From Bdellovibrionales bacterium (GTDB lineage Bacteria > Bdellovibrionota > Bdellovibrionia > Bdellovibrionales > JAKFYE01), in assembly GCA_021731045.1 (NCBI GenBank), contig JAKFYE010000032.1, forward strand, positions 1 to 64,000: DNA of 64,000 bases, read 5' to 3'. This document shows, in pieces, positions 1-8,652 of the stretch; the first letter of the stretch is position 1, and every line of letters begins with the position of its first letter. The translations under genes were made by a program, and so were the position numbers. The notes beneath the pieces were generated by a model. The model was given only the letters and a program-made list of their open reading frames with translations. It did no database searches and was not told the origin of the DNA.

Positions 1-67
1 GTAAATATCCATTATAAAAAAATATAATTAAAAAGAGTCTCCACTTACAACGACAACTCTTCTGAAT

Positions 68-243
68 TTTCCAAGCCGCTAGAATTTTACAATCTAAAAA
101 TCACCTGTCGCACGACAGGTAAATATACTTATCAACGCGATCTTACCTCACCTTTCCAGCGCCAATCTCCAAACCTCAACCCAATCCCTCTCTCAAACCT
201 TCCGTCGCCAAAAACACGAAACAACTGATCCAAAAATATTTTA
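68..243. repeat. Imperfect direct repeat, copy 1
   Basis: A stretch of about 175 bp that recurs 351-354 bp downstream. Shared landmarks are TCCAAGCCGCTAGAA, the palindrome ACCTGTCG-CA-CGACAGGT (103-120), TAAATATACTTATCAACG and CCGTCGCCAAAAACACGAA. The palindrome is kept in both copies although its two central bases differ, so the pairing may matter. The stretch between the copies (244-421) is richer in GC and not repeated. No coding function is seen. Confidence 0.85.
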
Positions 244-421
244 CCTAAAAACCCAGCGGGCGGCTGTTGGGGCTCCAACGCCCCCTTGAAGCCGCTACGA
301 CCAATTCCTGGCAAATATTTTTCCCCACCTAAAAGTCCGCCAAAACGGAACGGGCTCAAGGGCCCATTTAAGGGCCACGCCCGCCGATCTTCCACATAAA
401 AACTCTCGACAACAAAAAACG

Positions 422-598
422 TTTCCAAGCCGCTAGAACTTCACAAACTAAAATTCACCTGTCGCGCGACAGGTAAATATACTTATCAACGCGATCTTAT
501 TTCACACTTCCACCACCGATCTCCAAATCTCAACCCATCCCTCTCGAACACTCCGTCGCCAAAAACACGAAGCAACCGAACCAAAAAATATTTTTCAC
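422..598. repeat. Imperfect direct repeat, copy 2
   Basis: Second copy of the element at 68-243, with point differences and small indels. Its palindrome is ACCTGTCG-CG-CGACAGGT at 457-474. It ends about 90 bp downstream of the motB stop codon (motB is on the minus strand), so both copies lie past the end of motAB. The remainder up to 687 shows no gene. Confidence 0.85.
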
Positions 599-687
599 AG
601 TGAACCGAGAATCCCGCGAAAGCTAGCTCACGGGGTCTCTATGGACCCACGCCAGTGCACTTGCGTTTCTCTTAGAAGAGTTAGAAC

Positions 688-1581
688 TTATTTATTTTTA
701 GACTTTGATTTATTTTTGTCTTGTGAAACTCGGCGTACAAAATCGTTATAAACATCAAGATCTGGCTTACGTTCTTTTTCAAAAAGATCTTCTAGCGGAC
801 GTGGTTTACGTCCATCTGCTTGTTTTTCTTTTTGTGAAATACGAATTTTTATAAAACCTTCAGGCGTCTTATGTCCGGTTGGGCCAGCAGGCTTAACAAC
901 CGCAGAACCAAATATCTCATTATTATCATGCTCAAATGAACTTTTAATTTTTAATCCAATCAAATCTTTACGACTTTCACTAATTCTCTGCGCGATTTCA
1001 AAGCTACTTTCATAGACTGATTCTTGATAGAGAACAGAGTCAACATCCACTCTTGAATCTTCAATTCCCGCCGTAATAGTGTGAATTTTAGTCATGATAT
1101 TAACAAATTGAGCAGAGGGATTTGAGGTGCCAGTTGTAAACAAATAGTGCTCTGGAATTTCAAATTCCATATGGTCAGATTCGACGCTGACATTAGAAGC
1201 AATATTTCCTAATTCCGACGCCACAAAGTTTAATACAATTTTTTTTGAGCCCATTGCCATTAAATTAGGCGTGAAATCCACTGGCTGTAAAAGATTCTGA
1301 GCTGTTTTGAGCGGCTCGTTAACTAAATCTAAGAACAATTTTTCAAGTGTTAATTCGGCACCGTAACTTGAAAAGTCATGTTCCAACATAGATGGACCAG
1401 TGAAATATGAAGCCACATCACTTTTAACTTCTGCGGTTTGCGCACAAAGCCACATCACAAGAAAGAAACACATCATCGCTGTCATAAAATCGGCGAAGGC
1501 CACCTTCCAACCACCACCATGGGCGCCGGCAGCTCCACCGTCGATTTTTTTGATAACGATTGATATCTTCTTCTCTGCCAT
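688..1581 (-). CDS. motB: Flagellar motor stator protein MotB
   Basis: Anchors the stator to peptidoglycan and, with MotA, conducts the ions that turn the flagellum. A single N-terminal membrane segment (about residues 24-46) carries the signature FADFMTAMM with the ion-binding Asp at residue 31. Residues 135-230 correspond to the OmpA-like peptidoglycan-binding domain (LFTTGTS at its start), but the usual GHTD block is replaced by a DSVLYQES-like stretch, so binding may be altered. The C-terminus is Lys/Ser-rich. It begins 3 bp after motA and is surely co-transcribed with it. Which ion it uses cannot be read from the sequence. Confidence 0.93.
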   Translation of the reverse strand: MAEKKISIVIKKIDGGAAGAHGGGWKVAFADFMTAMMCFFLVMWLCAQTAEVKSDVASYFTGPSMLEHDFSSYGAELTLEKLFLDLVNEPLKTAQNLLQPVDFTPNLMAMGSKKIVLNFVASELGNIASNVSVESDHMEFEIPEHYLFTTGTSNPSAQFVNIMTKIHTITAGIEDSRVDVDSVLYQESVYESSFEIAQRISESRKDLIGLKIKSSFEHDNNEIFGSAVVKPAGPTGHKTPEGFIKIRISQKEKQADGRKPRPLEDLFEKERKPDLDVYNDFVRRVSQDKNKSKSKNK

Positions 1582-1584
1582 AAA

Positions 1585-2445
1585 TTATGCAGCCTTTTTC
1601 GACTCTTTAGTCGCCTTGTCCATTTCATCAAATGAAGGACGATCATGAGGAAAAATCGAACGACGAGCGTACTCTACACAAACGAGTGGAGGTGCTCCCC
1701 GTTGCAATGCCACCATCGCGGCCTTTACAACTTTTAAGTAACGTCCTTCAGCATCAAGGTCGTTAGAAATTTTATTCGCGATCGGAGCAAAAATACCATA
1801 CGCGCCCAAAACCCCGAGTAATGTACCCACGAGAGCGGCCGCAACCGAATGACCAATTTTTTCAGTTCCTTGATCAAGAATACCCATCGTCAAGATAACC
1901 CCTTGAACCGCGGCCACGATCCCGAGACCTGGTAGCGCATCTGCGGTAGAAGCCATAATGTGTTGGGCTCTATGTTCCTCTTCGTGAATCGCTTTAATAT
2001 CCTGATCTAAAAGATCATCAACATCATATTGAGTGAGGTCAGCAGATAACGTAATTTTCATAGTGTCGCACAAAAAGTGAACCGCATGATGATTCTTCAT
2101 GAAACTAGGATACGCTTTAAAAATGTCAGAGTTCTTAGGTTCTTCAATGTGTTTCTCGACAGCTTGTGGACCATCTTTACGAAAGATTTGAAATACGCGA
2201 AAGAGCATTTGCAAAAGCTCCAAATAATCTTTCTTTGTGGGACCACCACCTGTTAACGCATGAATCATTAACGAAATACACATTTTGATTGAAGACATCG
2301 GTGACGAAATAATCGCCGCGCCTATTGCCGAACCGAAGATCACCATGTACTCCGTTGGCTGCCAGAAAATGCGTAGTTGCCCGCCGTGAAGAATAAAAGC
2401 GCCGAACACCATGATCAACACGAATATAATACCGACTATACCCAT
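1585..2445 (-). CDS. motA: Flagellar motor stator protein MotA
   Basis: Membrane partner of MotB in the flagellar stator. The 286 residues are normal for the family. There are two N-terminal membrane helices (about 1-20 and 32-50), a cytoplasmic loop with the charged RKDG and E residues near 89-97 that contact the rotor, and two C-terminal helices containing PGLGIVAAVQG and the second conserved proline. These two prolines fall at 172 and 221, almost the E. coli MotA positions (173 and 222). It is the first gene of the motAB pair and diverges from dsbD; the 172 bp between the two starts would hold both promoters. No convincing sigma-28 site with correct spacing was found there. Confidence 0.95.
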   Translation of the reverse strand: MGIVGIIFVLIMVFGAFILHGGQLRIFWQPTEYMVIFGSAIGAAIISSPMSSIKMCISLMIHALTGGGPTKKDYLELLQMLFRVFQIFRKDGPQAVEKHIEEPKNSDIFKAYPSFMKNHHAVHFLCDTMKITLSADLTQYDVDDLLDQDIKAIHEEEHRAQHIMASTADALPGLGIVAAVQGVILTMGILDQGTEKIGHSVAAALVGTLLGVLGAYGIFAPIANKISNDLDAEGRYLKVVKAAMVALQRGAPPLVCVEYARRSIFPHDRPSFDEMDKATKESKKAA

Positions 2446-2617
2446 AAGTTTACCTCACAAAGCATTTCGGCTTTTTAGCGTATTGAAGTTAAATTTTATA
2501 AGGCAAACTAGACCTTTATCTATTGGGCTTATTTTATTAATATGTCCTAATTCTATGAATGAAACGACCATAGCTTTAAATTTAATTCGGCATTACTATT
2601 CACCGATAGGGAACATC

Positions 2618-4195
2618 ATGAAATACATCCTGCTCCTATTTTTACTGTCCTTTGGTCGAGCTGGTTGGGCTAGTGAGGATGAACTCATTCTTAAGCCTTT
2701 AAAAACCCACATGCAGGATAATCAGATTTTAAATTCAGGTGAAGCCTCTCTTATCACGATCGAAATGTCTTTAGCTGCTGGCTATCATGCCTATCTTGAT
2801 AAATTTTCGGTCAAAATATTAGATCGTCAGGATTTGACCGTAACGAAATTTGAAGCTTCTCCCATCTCAAAATTCATGGATGTGATATCTAAGACAGAGA
2901 AAGAAGGAATAAAAGATGATGGCCAACTTAAACTATGGATTAAATCTTTGCCCGAAATCAAAGCCGGAACAACTGACGCAATTTTGGAACTGACTTACCA
3001 GGCGTGTTCCGAAAAACATTGTTTATTCCCAACCAAGGTTCAAATTTCCACAAAATTTGCCGTGGTTCGTAGTGAAATCACCTCGGGCGAAAATCCTACA
3101 GCACCTTCAAGTGATATTTTAAATTTTGAATCCGCATTAGCAAAAGGCATGGGCTTTACTTTCCTATTTGTTTTCTTTGCCGGTTTTTTGACCAGCTTAA
3201 CGCCTTGTATTTTTCCGATGATTCCTATTACACTTTCGATCATTGGTGCCTCCCAAATTGATATCCACTCTAGACCTCCAAAGTCTCGATTTCGCAGCTT
3301 CAGCCTAAGTGTTATATATGTTTTAGGAATTGCGGTGACCTATTCAATTTTAGGAATTGCCGCCGCTAAAACGGGCGCCCTCTTTGGAGCTGCACTAAGT
3401 AATCCTATAGTTGTAAGCTTTATCGCGATTGTGTTTGTGGTTTTAGGACTCAGTATGTATGGATTCTATGAAATTCAAATGCCTGCTTTTATTCGTGACC
3501 GCTTGAGCGCGACAAAAACAGATACGGGTTTTATTGGAGCTTTTATTGCCGGCCTCATTGCCGGCATTGTGGCGAGCCCTTGCGTTGGTCCCGTACTCGT
3601 CGGAGTTCTCACCTATGTTGCCCAAACTCAAAATGCTCTTCTAGGTTTTTCATTGCTTTTCACTTTCGCGATCGGAATGGGAATGCTGCTCATCGCACTC
3701 GGAACCTTTAGTGGCCTTGCTGGAAAACTACCTCGCTCTGGTCCTTGGATGAATTTTACAAAATTTATTTTTGGAACCGTCATGATCGGAATGGCATTTT
3801 TTTACGTCAAACCTTTACTCATGTCTTCAACGATTAAAATAGAATCTTCTTCGAGCTGGCAAACCTACAACGAAGCTGATTTTGAAGCCGCCGTTTCTAG
3901 TGGTCGACCAGTCATTGTAGATTTTTATGCCGATTGGTGTGCGGCCTGTAAAGAACTCGAAAAATTTACGTTTAGCCACCCAGATGTTAAAGATAGGCTT
4001 AAAGATTACACGCTGTTTCGTGCGGATTTGACAATTGAGACCAAGGATAACTCTGGCCTTAAAGAAAGGTTCAATATTATTGGTTTGCCAACTCTTCATA
4101 TTTTTAATCGTGGCAAAATGCTGAAGGATTTAACTTTGACAGGATTTGAATCTAAAAATGATTTTATAGATCGCCTAAATAAAGTCGAAAAGTAA
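2618..4195 (+). CDS. dsbD: Thiol:disulfide interchange protein DsbD
   Basis: Carries reducing electrons from cytoplasmic thioredoxin across the inner membrane to periplasmic substrates. From the chosen ATG the protein is 525 residues. It has a signal peptide, a DsbD-alpha domain with the cysteine pair C130/C135, about eight membrane helices with the redox cysteines C197 (TPCIFP) and C322 (SPCVGP), and a C-terminal thioredoxin domain with C441-A-A-C444 in ADWCAACKE. All three redox pairs are intact. A longer reading frame opens at 2411 but adds 69 residues in front of an obvious signal peptide and runs into motA, so it was rejected. The stop is 32 bp from a convergent gene. Confidence 0.93.
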   Translation: MKYILLLFLLSFGRAGWASEDELILKPLKTHMQDNQILNSGEASLITIEMSLAAGYHAYLDKFSVKILDRQDLTVTKFEASPISKFMDVISKTEKEGIKDDGQLKLWIKSLPEIKAGTTDAILELTYQACSEKHCLFPTKVQISTKFAVVRSEITSGENPTAPSSDILNFESALAKGMGFTFLFVFFAGFLTSLTPCIFPMIPITLSIIGASQIDIHSRPPKSRFRSFSLSVIYVLGIAVTYSILGIAAAKTGALFGAALSNPIVVSFIAIVFVVLGLSMYGFYEIQMPAFIRDRLSATKTDTGFIGAFIAGLIAGIVASPCVGPVLVGVLTYVAQTQNALLGFSLLFTFAIGMGMLLIALGTFSGLAGKLPRSGPWMNFTKFIFGTVMIGMAFFYVKPLLMSSTIKIESSSSWQTYNEADFEAAVSSGRPVIVDFYADWCAACKELEKFTFSHPDVKDRLKDYTLFRADLTIETKDNSGLKERFNIIGLPTLHIFNRGKMLKDLTLTGFESKNDFIDRLNKVEK

Positions 4196-4227
4196 CAACT
4201 TTCTATCGAATTATCTAAGTTAGAACA

Positions 4228-4716
4228 CTAAAGACGTTTCATGCGTGCAATTTCTTTGCGCGCATCTTCAAGGGCGGATTTATAATTCATAATTTGATAT
4301 TCTTGCTCTTCAATCACACGCTGCAAACTCGCCACGCGTTGCTCAAATTGTCTTAATAATTGCGTATGGCGATCAATCAATGCCTGCGTTTTCATATCAG
4401 TCAAATGTCGCTCCGTGACTTTACCCGATAAGCTCGAATGCTTCGAACGCAAATCTTGGGAAAGCGCTTCGAATTGAGATTCTAAACTGGCCTGTTTTTG
4501 CACAAACATTTCAAAACGTGTTTGCACAGATTTGATGAGTTCTTCATGCTTAACTCGAGATTCTTGCACAATGTTTTCAAGGCGTTTTTCAATCCGCTTG
4601 ATTTCGGAGGATGGATTTAATGAACTTAGTTCTGCTCCGATAATCTCATAAACTGGTGACGAGCGAAAATCTGATATACCTTCGTTAAACAAACCAGGGT
4701 TCAATTCTTTGCGCAT
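4228..4716 (-). CDS. Coiled-coil protein of unknown function
   Basis: Unrecognised protein of 162 residues. From about residue 40 to the end it is almost entirely heptad-patterned, charged helix (for example EIKRIEKRLENIV and IDRHTQLLRQFEQRVASLQ), so it is probably a cytoplasmic coiled-coil dimer. No signal peptide or membrane helix. The start at 4716 was chosen because GGAG lies 7 nt upstream; a TTG at 4734 would add six residues. It is convergent with dsbD and divergent from the gene at 4829. Confidence 0.7.
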   Translation of the reverse strand: MRKELNPGLFNEGISDFRSSPVYEIIGAELSSLNPSSEIKRIEKRLENIVQESRVKHEELIKSVQTRFEMFVQKQASLESQFEALSQDLRSKHSSLSGKVTERHLTDMKTQALIDRHTQLLRQFEQRVASLQRVIEEQEYQIMNYKSALEDARKEIARMKRL

Positions 4717-4828
4717 ATAAGTACTCCATCCCAATAAAACGAATGCGGACTGATCATGTACAAAAGTAAATCACAGCCTAGTGATTTTCTCTAGACTTAA
4801 ACAGGTACCGTTAATACCCTGAGAGAGT

Positions 4829-5791
4829 ATGAACACTTTAGATTTCGCAAAATATTTGCTGCAGCTAAATCCCCAGGCTAATGCCGCGCGTCTATCGCTG
4901 TACCATTACTTTAAAAATCACATCTCCACCCCTATACCTCTAGAAGTTTCATGCATTGATAAATTCTACGCACGAGCTTTAAGTTTTTCACACTGGCGTG
5001 AAAACCGTAAAACTCTCGAAGACGAAGTAAAGTTATGCTTAGAAAGTTTTTTAGAGACCTACCAATCAGATATCGGCCCTGTTCGTCATGCTTCGGAAAT
5101 TCAAGTGATCGAACTCGAAAACATAGCAGATCTCTACGAAGTTATTAAAAACTTTATGAATAAGCTGCGTTTAGAAGCCGATCGTATCAGGCTCTTGCCT
5201 GACAACGAAAACGGTATCGTCGCGATGGTTCTCAAAAACGACGGAAGTCTGTTTGTTCATTACTTTGAGCGATCGGTGACCATTCGGAGTGGACGCATTG
5301 AACCTCTGGGATCAGATTTAATTGTAAAATACGACCAAAACTTAGAGCCGTCTCGTGATTTTCAACATCATTTGCAAATCCAACCGGGCATCACAGCTCG
5401 TTTTCAAACGCTTACGAGTGGAGTTACAGGGCAATTCATTCGTGGATACGCATTTCAAAAAATGGAAGAGTTTACTCAAATACCCTTGAACCAAATCCCA
5501 GCGCTTTTCTACCCTCTTAAAAAACTAGAGCGATTTTTCGTAAATCGTGCGACTGACCCACTCTATGTTGAATTAACCTCTCTTCTCGATCAATCCGTCT
5601 CATTGCTTCGAGAAAAACATCCAGATGCCGTAAAATTGGGGTCAGCGTCTTTCGAAAGAGGGCAAAATGCCCTTAATCTGATCTTCCCAGATGACAAACT
5701 CCTTGGCCTCTTGTTAAGAGAACTCTCTGGTTTATTACTTGAGAGAACAGGACAAGACGCCAAATGGGATCAACTACCAAAATTCGATTAA
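4829..5791 (+). CDS. Hypothetical protein, upstream of an RluB-type gene
   Basis: Protein of 320 residues that I do not recognise. It has no signal peptide or membrane segment and looks like a soluble cytoplasmic protein, alternating helical stretches with beta-rich segments (for example NGIVAMVLKNDGSLFVHYFE). A GAGAG ribosome-binding site precedes the ATG. Its 3' end overlaps the start of the pseudouridine synthase gene by 28 bp, so the two are translationally linked; whether this has functional meaning is unknown. Confidence 0.75.
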   Translation: MNTLDFAKYLLQLNPQANAARLSLYHYFKNHISTPIPLEVSCIDKFYARALSFSHWRENRKTLEDEVKLCLESFLETYQSDIGPVRHASEIQVIELENIADLYEVIKNFMNKLRLEADRIRLLPDNENGIVAMVLKNDGSLFVHYFERSVTIRSGRIEPLGSDLIVKYDQNLEPSRDFQHHLQIQPGITARFQTLTSGVTGQFIRGYAFQKMEEFTQIPLNQIPALFYPLKKLERFFVNRATDPLYVELTSLLDQSVSLLREKHPDAVKLGSASFERGQNALNLIFPDDKLLGLLLRELSGLLLERTGQDAKWDQLPKFD

Positions 5792-6594
5792 ATAAATTTA
5801 TCGCCGAATCTGGGGTTGCGAGCCGCCGTCGTGCGGATTCTTACATCACTCAAGGTAAAGTCACAGTAAACGGAAAAAAGGTTTTTGAATTGGGGACTCA
5901 AGTCGACCCTCAAGTCGATCGTGTTATGGTGGACGAAAAACTGATTAAGCAAGAAACCGAAAAAGTATACGTGATGTTTTTCAAACCAAAAAACGTTCTC
6001 ACCTCCATGGAAGATCCAGAGGGTCGACCGACAATTGCAGACTATATTCAAGATCTTCCCTACCGTGTTTTTCCGGTAGGACGGTTAGATTGGGACTCAG
6101 AAGGTTTATTGTTGCTAACGAACGATGGTGATTTTGCAAATCGAGTTATGCATCCAAAAGAAGAAATACCTAAAACGTATCATGTAAAACTCAATGGCCA
6201 CCCGACTGAAACAGAAATTGCAAAACTCAAGCGCGGGGTTTCGATTATTGGCGGTAAAGTCGCCGCCCAAGAGGTAGAGAAACTTCGTCGAAATGACTCA
6301 TCAGAAAAGTCCTGGTTTAGAATAGTGATTAGTGAAGGTAAGAACCGACAAATTCGCAAAATGTTTGAAAAAATTGGTTACGATGTTGAAAAGCTTCAAC
6401 GCATAAAAATTGGCGAACTTGAATTGCGCGGAATTGAACGAGGAGAGTATACACTTTTAGGACGTAAAGCCGTCGAACGGATTTTCTACACGCAAACCGA
6501 GCGAACGAAACCAGTGATTAAACGTAAAAAATCAAGCAAGCGCTATCAAGAAAAAACAAAAAGTAAAAATAAAAACAAATTTAAATTCGAATAG
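5764..6594 (+). CDS. rluB: RsuA/RluB-family rRNA pseudouridine synthase
   Basis: Converts a uridine in rRNA to pseudouridine. Residues 7-50 form an S4 RNA-binding domain (IRLNKFIAESGVASRRRAD). The catalytic domain follows, with the family motif GRLDWDSEGLLLLTNDG and catalytic Asp at residue 109, then the conserved EGKNRQIRKMF near residue 195. The last 35 residues are a Lys/Arg-rich tail, common in RluB-type enzymes. RluB is favoured over RsuA or RluE/F by the tail and overall length (276), but the exact target uridine cannot be fixed. The start lies inside the preceding gene. Confidence 0.88.
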   Translation: MGSTTKIRLNKFIAESGVASRRRADSYITQGKVTVNGKKVFELGTQVDPQVDRVMVDEKLIKQETEKVYVMFFKPKNVLTSMEDPEGRPTIADYIQDLPYRVFPVGRLDWDSEGLLLLTNDGDFANRVMHPKEEIPKTYHVKLNGHPTETEIAKLKRGVSIIGGKVAAQEVEKLRRNDSSEKSWFRIVISEGKNRQIRKMFEKIGYDVEKLQRIKIGELELRGIERGEYTLLGRKAVERIFYTQTERTKPVIKRKKSSKRYQEKTKSKNKNKFKFE

Positions 6595-6603
6595 GCCGAA
6601 TTT

Positions 6604-7506
6604 TCAGTGATCGTCGCCAGATTGTAATTTGCTCGCAGGCACATTCGGAATTTTATTAAACTCTTCCAAATCTTTGTCGTATTCGTACTTTTGAGCATTC
6701 GGCACTGTGGGCGCGGTCCCGGCGTTTGGGGCTACCTGCGGATTGCCCATACCTGGAATTATCCCTTTAGCGCGTTGCTCTTTTTCAAATTTTTCTTTTG
6801 CCTCAGCGAATGATTTTTTATCCTTTTCATACTGACGATAGCGATCTGAATATGCACGGTGTTCTTGATTAAAATCTGCCTGCTTTTCGCGAATATAGGC
6901 ATCAAAATCGCTTGAACGCTCTCGCAGTTGAGATTCAAACTCTCTGCGATTATCTGATTGGCGAGAAAAATAATCTCGTCTCAAAGTTTCATGTTCATTA
7001 AAAAATTCTTTTCTATCTTCCGAGGTCGGCTTATCACTAACAAATTTATCACGCTTCTTAGCTAAACCACTCAAAAAATCTTCACGGGCCTTTCTCTCAT
7101 TATTGTTGAAAGCCGTACGGTCTTTTTGATTCAGCTTGTTAAAACGCTCGCGACGTTTACGAATTTCTGTAGAAAAACGTTCACGAATTTTTTCGGGGCG
7201 CTCTCGTACTTCGCCCATCATTTTCATGGTGAAAGCTAATTCATCATTATCTTTTTTTACGTCCTCTGGAGTGTCGCTACGAATTTGATCTAAATAGCTT
7301 CGATCTTCTTTTAAACTGAACTCTTCAGGAACTTTAGAGTAGTCTTTTTGTTCAGACTCTACGCCCTTATTAGCATAACCGCTTTTATCAGAACGTAAGG
7401 AGCTGCAACCCATGCTCATAACCAAAAACACCATCAAAGGTCCAAGGCGGAAATATTTTCCCAGAGCTTCGTACTGCAAAAGTAAAGACTTAGAGTTAGT
7501 TTTCAT
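6604..7506 (-). CDS. Charged coiled-coil lipoprotein
   Basis: Predicted lipoprotein of 300 residues. After a long basic n-region, a hydrophobic stretch ends in a lipobox-like MSMGC-S (Cys at about residue 34). Residues 80-240 are an extraordinarily charged Glu/Arg/Lys helix with repeating RERF/RRER/REF patterns, a probable long single alpha-helix or coiled coil, followed by a Pro/Ala linker and an acidic end. Function unknown; a periplasmic spacer or scaffold anchored in the membrane would fit. Convergent with the pseudouridine synthase, 9 bp away. Confidence 0.75.
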   Translation of the reverse strand: MKTNSKSLLLQYEALGKYFRLGPLMVFLVMSMGCSSLRSDKSGYANKGVESEQKDYSKVPEEFSLKEDRSYLDQIRSDTPEDVKKDNDELAFTMKMMGEVRERPEKIRERFSTEIRKRRERFNKLNQKDRTAFNNNERKAREDFLSGLAKKRDKFVSDKPTSEDRKEFFNEHETLRRDYFSRQSDNRREFESQLRERSSDFDAYIREKQADFNQEHRAYSDRYRQYEKDKKSFAEAKEKFEKEQRAKGIIPGMGNPQVAPNAGTAPTVPNAQKYEYDKDLEEFNKIPNVPASKLQSGDDH

Positions 7507-7560
7507 ACAAAAATTTTAAGTACCATTTTATCAAAAGGCAATGAGGAATAATCTATATAC

Positions 7561-8253
7561 ATGACGTATTCCTCGGGTCCTGACCCATATAGAGCTAAAA
7601 AAGCATGGCGTGTTCGCGACCTTGGGTTTTTAGTTAACGAACGTTTTCAATGGCGTTACACATCTTATTTAGTGACCACAGTCATTTTAGCAACGCTTTT
7701 AACTGGTGGCGTAACCGCATATTTTTTGAATCAAAACTATGGCATCTTTACCCGTTTGGCTTACTTACATGCTCCTGATATTCTACCGCAACTCGAACGG
7801 GAACAAATTGGGGTTAATACATTTTTAGTCGCATTTTTTATTGCTTTGGTCTCTTTCAATTTCGTATATGGCCTTAAGATGACTTCACGAATTGCCGGCC
7901 CAATTGTGATATTAAAACGTCATATTCGTACAGTTTCTCGTGGAATGTTTTTTAACCTTCCTTTGCGGGTGCGAGAAACAGATGAGTTTAGTGATCTTAT
8001 AGATGCTTACAATTATTTATTTAAAACGCTTCAAGCTCAAATTCGTCGCGATATTCTTATGATTACGAAAGCCCTTGACTTCAATGACGAAAAAAAATCT
8101 CGCGAAACTTTAATAAAAATTTTGGATGAAAAGAAATCTCAATTGTTACAACCTCAGAGTGAAATCGATCGTTCGCTACCAACACCTAGCAAACTTCCTA
8201 CCGTGATTTCCGAGTCCTCTGGGCCAACTCCTTCTTCACGTCGCGTTTCTTAA
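7561..8253 (+). CDS. Membrane protein with HAMP-like domain
   Basis: Protein of 230 residues with two membrane helices (about 38-60 and 84-108) separated by a short periplasmic loop. The second helix is followed by a HAMP-like segment (SRIAGPIVILKRHI through a DEFSDLIDAYNYLF amphipathic helix, to about residue 165). No kinase, cyclase or methyl-accepting domain follows; the C-terminus is a polar, Ser/Pro-rich tail. It could be a stand-alone signalling adaptor. Its last 56 bp overlap the end of smpB on the opposite strand, an unusual 3' overlap. Confidence 0.78.
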   Translation: MTYSSGPDPYRAKKAWRVRDLGFLVNERFQWRYTSYLVTTVILATLLTGGVTAYFLNQNYGIFTRLAYLHAPDILPQLEREQIGVNTFLVAFFIALVSFNFVYGLKMTSRIAGPIVILKRHIRTVSRGMFFNLPLRVRETDEFSDLIDAYNYLFKTLQAQIRRDILMITKALDFNDEKKSRETLIKILDEKKSQLLQPQSEIDRSLPTPSKLPTVISESSGPTPSSRRVS

Positions 8254-8650
8254 TGGCTTCACGCTTATCAAATTCTTTTTTACCTTTAGCTAAAGCAATT
8301 TCAAGTTTAGCCCAACCCTCTTTAAAGTACATTTTTAAAGGTATACAGGTAAAACCTTTTTCGCGAATTTGTGCATAAAGCTTTTCGATTTCTTTACGGT
8401 TTAATAGGAGTTTTCTTCGACGCTCGGGAACATGATTATTGTAAGAACTCGATTTGTATTCTGAAATGTGTACGTTGATAACAAACAACTCTCCGTTATG
8501 AAAATCGACATAAGAGTCTTTTAACTGGCACATACCTAAGCGAAGCGCCTTAACCTCGCTTCCCATTAATTGAAGCCCGGCTTCCCATGTATCTAAAATA
8601 TGGTAATCGTGACGAGCTTTGCGATTTTCTGAAATAATTTTAATGCCCAC
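8198..8650 (-). CDS. smpB: SsrA-binding protein SmpB
   Basis: Binds tmRNA and delivers it to stalled ribosomes for trans-translation. The 150 residues match the family from the N-terminal IISENRKARHDYHILD through GSEVKALRLG and the AKGKKEFDKRE segment to the basic C-terminal tail that enters the decoding site. Only 2 bp separate it from the DUF502 gene upstream on the same strand. The tail-encoding end overlaps the convergent HAMP-like gene. Confidence 0.97.
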   Translation of the reverse strand: MGIKIISENRKARHDYHILDTWEAGLQLMGSEVKALRLGMCQLKDSYVDFHNGELFVINVHISEYKSSSYNNHVPERRRKLLLNRKEIEKLYAQIREKGFTCIPLKMYFKEGWAKLEIALAKGKKEFDKREAIKKRDVKKELAQRTRKSR

Positions 8651-8652
8651 AA

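Noticed and set aside
140-175. TTGATAAGTATATTTACCTG (minus strand) as a dif/Xer site
   Set aside because: Only a few bases of the XerC/XerD arms match, and both repeats would carry one 354 bp apart; no recombinase or element is near.
132-428. 98-codon open frame on the minus strand
   Set aside because: It runs across the first copy of the non-coding repeat and unrelated GC-rich DNA, has no ribosome-binding site, and is not kept in the second copy.
2462-2490. Sigma-28 promoter for motA (GCCGAAAT)
   Set aside because: The nearest -35 (TAAC) is at 16 nt and poor; not supported.
2411-2617. Longer N-terminus of DsbD
   Set aside because: It overlaps motA and precedes a proper signal peptide starting at 2618.
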